Assembly: GCA_016706425.1 (NCBI GenBank)
Contig: JADJJR010000001.1
Location: 2,418,001 to 2,482,000 of the forward strand
From: Elusimicrobiota bacterium
Lineage (GTDB): Bacteria; Elusimicrobiota; Elusimicrobia; FEN-1173
DNA: 64,000 nt
Reading direction: 5' to 3'
The notes beneath the pieces were generated by a model that made no database searches, was not told the origin of the DNA, and worked only from the letters and a program-made list of their open reading frames with translations. The translations under genes were made by a program, and so were the position numbers. Positions 53,827 through 64,000 of the stretch are shown here, piece by piece; within the stretch, counting starts at the first letter, position 1; every line of letters begins with the position of its first letter.

Positions 53827-56800
53827 TTAGCTGGCCTTGGCCAGGCTCTTCAACTTCGCCTGGCGTTGGCGATCGTAGTGGCCGGACCCGGTCGGAATCA
53901 GGTGTCCGATGATGACGTTCTCTTTGAGGCCCCGCAGGGGGTCCGATTGGCCGCTGGAGGCGGCGTCGGTCAACACGCGGGTCGTCTCCTGGAAGGAGGC
54001 CGCCGAGATGAAGGAGTCCGATGAGAGGGAAGCCTTTGTGATCCCGAGGAGCACCGGCTGGACTTCGGCCAGTTCGCCGCCGGCTTCCTGCACGCGTTTG
54101 TTCTCGGCGTTGAATCGCGTCTTGGACACCACTTCGCCCAGGAGGAAGTCCGTGTCGCCGGATTTGGTGATTTGAACGTTCGACAGCATCTGGCGGACAA
54201 TCACCTCGATGTGCTTGTCGTTCATGCCCACCCCCTGCAGCCGGTAGACTTCCTGGATCTCGTTGACCAAAAATTCCTGAACTTCCTTGGCGCCGCGCAC
54301 GCGCAGGATGTCGTGCGGGTTGACGGCCCCGTCGGTGAGGGGCTCGCCCACGCCCACGCGGTCGCCTTCGTAGACCACCAAGTGCTTGCCCTGGGGGATG
54401 TTGTAGTCCCGCGCCAGGCTCGTTTCTTCGTTGGTGACCGTCACTTTCATGGTGCCGCGGGCCGTTTGACCGAGCTTCACCACGCCGTCGATCTCCGAGA
54501 TCACCGCGGAGTTGCGCGGCTTGCGCGCCTCGAAGAGTTCCGCCACGCGGGGAAGGCCGCCGGTGATGTCTTTCGTCTTGGAGACTTCCTGCGGGATCTT
54601 CGCGAGCACGTCCCCGGGCTCCACCTTGTCTCCGTCGTGAACGACGATGTTGGTGTCCACCGGCAAGGGGTAGCTGGCTTTCTTTTTCCCGCCGTCCATG
54701 ATGACGACCTGCGGATGAAGTTGCTCCGCGCGGTGCTCGATGATGACGCGTTCAATAAGGCCGGTGATGCGGTTTTTCTCTTCGTGCATCGTGATGCCGT
54801 CGATGACGTCCTGCAATTTCACGGTGCCTTCGTGTTCGGTGACGATCGGCAAGGAGTAGGGATCCCACTCCGCCATGATCTCCCCGGACTCGACTTTCTT
54901 GCCTTCCGCCACGCGCAGACGCGCGCCGAAGGGAATGTCGTAGTGTTCTTTTTCGGCCCCGCCGGGTTCGCGAAGGGCCAGCACGCCGTTTCGCGCGACG
55001 GAAACCAAAAGACCTTCGCGGTTTTTGATGGTGCGCAGGTTTTGGAATTTGACCGTTCCGCCCTTTTCGGCGGCGATCTGGGAGCGTTGAATGACGCGGC
55101 TGGCCGTGCCGCCGATGTGGAAGGTGCGGAGCGTCAGCTGGGTGCCGGGTTCGCCGATGGACTGGGCGGCGATGACACCCACGGCTTCGCCCACTTCGAC
55201 GGGTCGGCCGGTGGCCAGGTTCAGGCCGTAACATTTGCCGCACACCCCGTAGACCGCTTCACAGGTCAGCACCGAGCGGATGCGGATGCGGTCGATGCCC
55301 GCGGCGGCGACCTGTTTGGCCTTGGCGGCGGTGATCATTTCCCCGGCCTTCACAATTTGTTCGTCGGTGAGGGGGTTCACCACGCTGTCCAGGGGCACCC
55401 GACCCACGAGGCGCTCTTCGAGGGGTTCGATGATGTCTTCGCCCGAACGGATGGTGCCGATGCGGATGCCGTTGATGGTGCCGCAGTCATCGAGCGCGAT
55501 GGTGATGTCGTGGGCCACGTCGACCAAGCGGCGCGTCAAGTACCCGGCGTCGGCGGTTTTCAAGGCGGTGTCGGCCAGGCCTTTGCGTCCGCCGTGCGTC
55601 GAGATGAAGTACTCCAAGACGGTCAAGCCTTCGCGGAAGTTCGAGATGATCGGCGACTCGATGATTTCGCCCACGGCGCCGGTGATTTTCTTTTGGGGCT
55701 TCTGCATGAGACCGCGCATCCCGGCCAATTGGCGGATCTGCTGACGGCTGCCGCGGGCGCCGGAGTCGGCCATCATGTAAACCGAATTGAATTTGGCTTC
55801 GCCGACCTTGTAAACGGCCTGTTCGGTCTTTTTCATCTCATCGAACATCACGTCGGCGATTTGGTCGGTGACGTGGGTCCAGAGGTCGATGATCTTGTTG
55901 TAGCGTTCGGAATCCGTGATCACGCCGGCCTTGGACTGTTTTTCAATGTCTTTGATTTCGTGCCGGGCCTTCTTGACCAATTCTTCCTTGAGTTTGGGGA
56001 TGTGCATGTCCGAAATGGAAATGGACAGGCCGGCTTCGGTCGCGTAACGGTAGCCGAGACGCTTGATCTCGTCCAGGAAGCGCACGGTGCGCACCAGGCC
56101 CAACTCGCGGTAGCAGCGGTCCACCAGACCCACCAACTCTTTCTTGGTGACCGCTTGGTTGACGAACCCGAGCTCCTCGGGCACGACCTCGTTAAAAATG
56201 ACGCGGCCGACGGTGGTGTAAATTTTCCATTTCGCGCCGTTGTGGAAATCCTTGTTCGCCAGGCCCTCTTCCTCAAACTTCGTGACGCCGCGCACCTTGA
56301 TGCGGGCGTGCAGGTCGACCGCGCCGGTTTGGTACACCGCGACGACTTCCGATCGGGAGCCAAAAAGCTGGCCTTCGCCGGGAACGCCCACTTTTTCTTT
56401 CGTGAGGTAGGCGCAACCCAACACCATGTCCTGGGCGGGCACGGCGATCGGTTTGCCCGAGGCGGGCGACAAAATGTTGTTCGTGGCCATCATGAGGAGG
56501 CGCGCTTCGAGCTGCGCTTCCAACGAGAGGGGCACGTGCACGGCCATCTGGTCCCCGTCGAAGTCGGCGTTGAAGGCCGCGCAGGTCAGGGGGTGCAGCT
56601 GAATGGCTTTGCCTTCGATCAAGACCGGCTCAAAAGCCTGGATCCCCAGGCGGTGAAGGGTGGGGGCGCGGTTGAGCAACACGGGGTGGTTCTTCGTGAC
56701 CTGCTCCAAAATATCCCACACTTCGGGCTTCACGCGTTCCAACATGCGTTTGGCGGCCCGCAGGGTGCAATTCTCCCGTTTCATCAATTCGTGGATGATG

Positions 56801-57983
56801 AAGGGCTTGAACAGTTCAAGCGCCATTTCCTTCGGCAACCCGCATTGATGCAGTTTGAGGTTGGGGCCGACGACAATGACGGAGCGGCCCGAGTAATCGA
56901 CGCGTTTGCCGAGGAGGTTTTGGCGGAAACGGCCCTGTTTCCCTTTCAGGATGTCGGACAGGGACTTCAAAGGTCGGTTGCCGGCGCCCACCACCACTTT
57001 GCCGTGCACGCCGTTTTCCAACAGCGCGTCCACGGCCTCTTGGAGGAGGCGTTTTTCGTTGTGCACCATCACCTCGGGGGCGCGCAGGCCCTCGATGTGC
57101 TTCAACCGGTTGTTCCGGTTGATGATGCGACGGTACAAATCGTTGAGGTCCGAGGTGGCGAAACGGCCGCCTTCCAGGGGCACCAAGGGACGGAGGTCCG
57201 GCGGGATCACGGGCAACACCGTCAGAACCATGTTTTCCGGGCGGGTGCCGGAACGGACAAAACCGTCCAAGACGCGCAGGCGTTTGACCAAGCGGGTCTT
57301 TTCGGTTTCCGAGCTGGCGACTTTGAGTTGCGCGCGCACCTCGATGGCGTCTTTTTTGACGTCGATTTCCTCGAGGAGCTGGCGGATCGCCCCGGCGCCG
57401 ATGCCCACGGCCACTTTGCCTTTGGTTTCTTCTTTGGCCTTGTGAACTTCCTCGTCGGTCAAAAGCTGGCGGGCTTTGTACTTCACCTTGCCGTCGGCGT
57501 CTTTGAAATCTTCCAAAACGGCGTGGCGGGCGTAGTAAACCACTTTTTCGATATCGGACAATTTCATGCCCAACAGCGTGCCCATGCGGGACGGCGATTT
57601 GCGCAGGAACCACACGTGCGCCACCGGAACGGCGAGCTCGATGTGCCCCATGCGTTCGCGACGAACCTTGGATTCCGTGACTTCAACGCCGCACCGATCG
57701 CACACCACGCCCTTGTACTTTATAAATTTGAACTTGCCGCAATTGCATTCCCAATCGCGGACGGGCCCGAAAATGCGTTCGCAGAACAAACCGTCTCTCT
57801 CGGGTTTGAACGTGCGGTAATTGATGGTTTCGGGCTTGCGGACTTCCCCGTGGCTCCAGGAGGAGATCTGCTCGGGCGAGGCAATCGTGATCCGCACCGC
57901 GTCAAAACCGGTGAAGTTCAATCCCGCCGCGGGCTTCTTTTTGGCGCTTTCTTTCTTTCGTTCCGCGAAAAGCGTCGTCACGG

Positions 57984-57987
<4 letters not shown>
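53827..57987 (-). CDS. rpoC: RNA polymerase beta' subunit
   Basis: A 1386-residue beta' subunit. N-terminal zinc finger CNCGKFKFIKYKGVVCDRCG (about residues 81-100), catalytic NADFDGDQMAVHVPLS (about 470) with the three Mg-binding Asp, trigger-loop/bridge region ESPIISNFREGLTVLEYFIS, and C-terminal zinc site CEAVYGVCGKC. Starts at GTG 57987, overlapping the rpoB stop (GTGA). Confidence 0.98.
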
Positions 57988-61784
<3,797 letters not shown>

Positions 61785-61874
61785 TTTGCCCTCGACGATC
61801 AGAAGCCCCGCGTCCGGCGCGAACCGGCGCGATACGAAAACCCGATGGGACCCGTCAGCGTCAATGCGGACTCG

Positions 61875-62267
61875 TTACTTCACGTCCACCGTTGCGCCGG
61901 CTTCCGCCAGCTTTTTCTTCATGTCTTCGGCCGCGTCCTTGGACAAACCGTCCTTGACGGCTTTCGGAGCCGCTTCGACGAGATCCTTGGCTTCTTTGAG
62001 GCCCAAGCCCGTCAGCTCGCGCACGACTTTGATCACGTTGATCTTCGCCGCGCCCGCGCTCATAAGCATGACCGAGAAGCTGGTTTGCTCTTCGGCTGCC
62101 GCCGCGCCACCCGCCGCCGCGCCACCCGCCGCCACGCCAGCCGCCACAACCGCCGGGGCCGCCGTGATGCCGTATTTGTCTTCGATGCCTTTAACGAGCT
62201 TGTGAACGTCCAAAATCGTCCAAGAGTCGATGGACTCGAGAACGTCGTCCGCTGTGCATTTTGCCAT
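61875..62267 (-). CDS. rplL: 50S ribosomal protein L7/L12
   Basis: A 130-residue L7/L12: N-terminal dimerisation helix pair, an Ala/Gly hinge (about residues 42-58), and the factor-binding C-terminal domain with KINVIKVVRELTGLGLKEAK. It forms the stalk that recruits EF-Tu, EF-G and IF2. A 90-bp gap without a recognised signal precedes rpoB. Confidence 0.97.
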   Translation of the reverse strand: MAKCTADDVLESIDSWTILDVHKLVKGIEDKYGITAAPAVVAAGVAAGGAAAGGAAAAEEQTSFSVMLMSAGAAKINVIKVVRELTGLGLKEAKDLVEAAPKAVKDGLSKDAAEDMKKKLAEAGATVDVK

Positions 62268-62310
62268 GATTGTCTCCTCTCCGAGCGGGACCGTGGTCCC
62301 GGTAAAAGCG

Positions 62311-62841
62311 TTATTTCGCTTCTTTTCTCTTCGCGACCTGGTCGAGCAACTGGGCCAAGTTGCGCAAATCCGCCGTCAACACACCGGCCAAGCCCGTCAG
62401 CGGCCCCTGCAGGCGCGCCAACAACGTGGCCAACAAAACGGGGCGGGGCGGCAGGGACGCGACGGCTTTCATTTCCGCCGGTTTCATCACCTTGCCGTTT
62501 AAAAGGCCCCCACGAACCTTCACGTTTTCGTGGGCCTTTTCAAACTCCATGATCACTTTGAGACTGGCGACCGCGTCGCCTCTTTGGATGATCAGGGCCG
62601 ATTGGCCCGTGAAGAGCTTGCCGAAATCTTCAGTGATGCCTTTGTTCTTCAAGGCGATCTTGGCCAGACGGTTTTTCACGATCTGGCACTTGGCTTTCAA
62701 GGGGCGCAGCTTGCCGCGGAGCTCGTTGAGCTCGGGCGTCTTCACGCCGACATAACCCGCGACCACCAACCCCTCGATCCCTTCGAAATCCTTCGTGAGG
62801 GTGTGAACCGCCGATTCTCGATCTTTTCTCAGACTGGGCAT
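62311..62841 (-). CDS. rplJ: 50S ribosomal protein L10
   Basis: A 176-residue L10 starting MPSLRKDRESAVHTLTKDFE, with LRGKLRPLKAKCQIVKNRLA; its C-terminal helix anchors the L12 dimers. In E. coli the L10-L12 complex represses its own leader, and a leader with an attenuator is visible here. AGGATA lies before the ATG. Confidence 0.97.
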   Translation of the reverse strand: MPSLRKDRESAVHTLTKDFEGIEGLVVAGYVGVKTPELNELRGKLRPLKAKCQIVKNRLAKIALKNKGITEDFGKLFTGQSALIIQRGDAVASLKVIMEFEKAHENVKVRGGLLNGKVMKPAEMKAVASLPPRPVLLATLLARLQGPLTGLAGVLTADLRNLAQLLDQVAKRKEAK

Positions 62842-63107
62842 CGCTTATCCTCTAAAAACAAAAAAACACCCCCCAGACGGTGAAGAGGTGTGTTTTCTTC
62901 ATCGCGCCTCGGTAGGGCGCCCGATCTTCATCGCGGCGTATTCGATCTGCCGCGCGCGTCGGACAATTGTGCCGCACAACCCAACGGCCCCTACGGTCAT
63001 TGCCGCTTAATGTTTGGTTCGCCCCCTGATTGAGGCGCGCCATTTTACCACAAATTTTATCCAGCGGGCAAGAAATTTCTTTCGGAATTTCAGGCCTCAG
63101 GAACACA
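62842..63107 (-). promoter_or_regulatory. rplJ leader region with its own promoter
   Basis: The 266-bp stretch between 5S rRNA and rplJ. TTGCCC (63066-63071) and TAAAAT (63042-63047), 18 bp apart, form a good promoter on the minus strand. The transcript would carry a leader of about 190 nt ending in the attenuator. This is where L10(L12)4 binds in other bacteria; I did not fold it in detail. Confidence 0.6.
62858..62895 (-). terminator. Attenuator-like hairpin with U-run in the rplJ leader
   Basis: On the minus strand AACACACC (62894-62887) can pair with GGGGTGTT, followed directly by seven T residues (62861-62867), 20 bp before rplJ. This is the shape of an intrinsic terminator inside the L10 leader and suggests expression control of rplJL-rpoBC by attenuation. 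Confidence 0.6.
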
Positions 63108-63229
63108 ACTCCCGGCACTGACCTACTCTCCCAGAACCTTGCGGTTCAAGTACCATCAGCCCTGGTGAGCTTAACGGCCGTGTTCGGAATGGGAACGGGT
63201 GTGACCTCACCGGGAGAAGCACCGGGAGT
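63108..63229 (-). rRNA. rrf: 5S ribosomal RNA
   Basis: Minus-strand 5S rRNA of about 122 nt. The terminal helix ACTCCCGG/CCGGGAGT closes it; the CCGAACACGG and GAGAGTAGGTC segments are typical. It lies downstream of 23S with a ~138-bp spacer (63230-63367) containing no tRNA. Confidence 0.92.
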
Positions 63230-63367
63230 TTTGTCCCCAAGGACGGCGTTGCCGTCCCGCTGGATCAAAGAGCGTCGCGAGGGATTTCCTCGCCTTCAAC
63301 AGACGGATAGAAAAGTCAAGCGCGCGTTCGGTGGTTTGAATGCGTTTCTAATTTGGATTCACAGATG

Positions 63368-63814
<447 letters not shown>

Positions 63815-64000
63815 CACATTGTTCCCCATTTCCATGGGGTGCAGACTATATCATCACCCTGTCAAAGACAGGGGCCGGACGTGTTACCTTGGCCATGGAT
63901 TGAACCCGCCGGCTCGGCAAGTTCAGGGCCAAAGTCGTGCCGTGCGAAGCCCTTGTACGCAGGAAATCGCCGCAACGTCTTTCGACGTGGCACAGTCGTT
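63815..64000 (-). ncRNA. Group I intron in 23S rRNA (3' part, continues past the window)
   Basis: Upstream of the exon the rRNA sequence is replaced by one with group I landmarks. These are the S element GATGATATAGTCTG (complement of 63842-63855), a P9 hairpin CCCCAT-GGAA-ATGGGG with a GNRA loop (63824-63839), a terminal G at 63815, and an R-like AACGACTGTG at the edge (63991-64000). Joining a 5' exon ending AACAGGCT to the exon TATCGGATCCAAGAG gives normal 23S, which places the intron after E. coli position ~2457. It would self-splice from the precursor. Any homing-endonuclease gene would lie to the right. Confidence 0.78.

Noticed and set aside
63230..63367. Possible tRNA in the 23S-5S spacer
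   Set aside because: No cloverleaf or TTCGA-type T-loop found on either strand.

Overview
The window is G+C-rich bacterial chromosome. Several features point to a diderm (Gram-negative-type) cell: a lipobox lipoprotein, a secreted Cu/Zn superoxide dismutase, MreBCD/RodA/PBP2, and nucleotide-sugar genes of the kind used for O-antigen or cell-surface glycans. The ribosomal proteins, the divergent EF-Tu switch I and the unusual gene linkages do not look proteobacterial. A poorly sampled phylum such as Elusimicrobiota is only a guess; placing it needs the rRNA or marker proteins.

Layout. (1) 1-6564, minus strand: a GbsR/MarR-like regulator with a palindromic operator heads a tightly overlapping operon. 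It runs through a lipoprotein, a coiled-coil protein, a UDP-GlcNAc-type 6-dehydrogenase, a fused oxidoreductase/N-acetyltransferase and an LhgO-like flavoenzyme. A secreted phospholipase-D-like protein lies upstream. (2) 6797-17265, plus strand: a defence island made of a type I restriction-modification set (hsdM, hsdS, hsdR). An AAA/DUF4143 ATPase is placed between hsdM and hsdS, and a SIR2-HerA pair between hsdS and hsdR, all from hsdS onward joined by overlapping start/stop codons. (3) 17255-22136, minus strand: an A+T-rich cluster of small orphan genes behind a large secreted protein whose C-terminus looks like an exchanged toxin domain, with an overlapping candidate immunity gene. (4) 22235-26796: secreted proteins, sodC with a small zinc-ribbon protein, a GT-C-like membrane glycosyltransferase, and a DegT-family sugar aminotransferase that could complete the pathway begun in region 1.

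(5) 26844-64000, all minus strand, about 37 kb without interruption. In transcription order: 23S rRNA (partial), 5S rRNA, an L10 leader with attenuator, rplJL, rpoBC, rpsL-rpsG-fusA-tuf, the S10, spc and alpha operons, then mreBCD, mrdA, rodA and rng. rpmD (L30) is absent from its usual place and rplK/rplA/nusG are not upstream of rplJ. Notable details are a probable group I intron in the 23S rRNA gene at the right edge, a single-base frameshift in tuf, an unannotated 37-codon frame between tuf and rpsJ, and a roughly 167-bp near-perfect hairpin between map and infA.

The best candidates for something new are the 23S intron site, the interleaved type I RM / DUF4143 / SIR2-HerA locus, and the toxin-immunity locus with its abrupt composition change.
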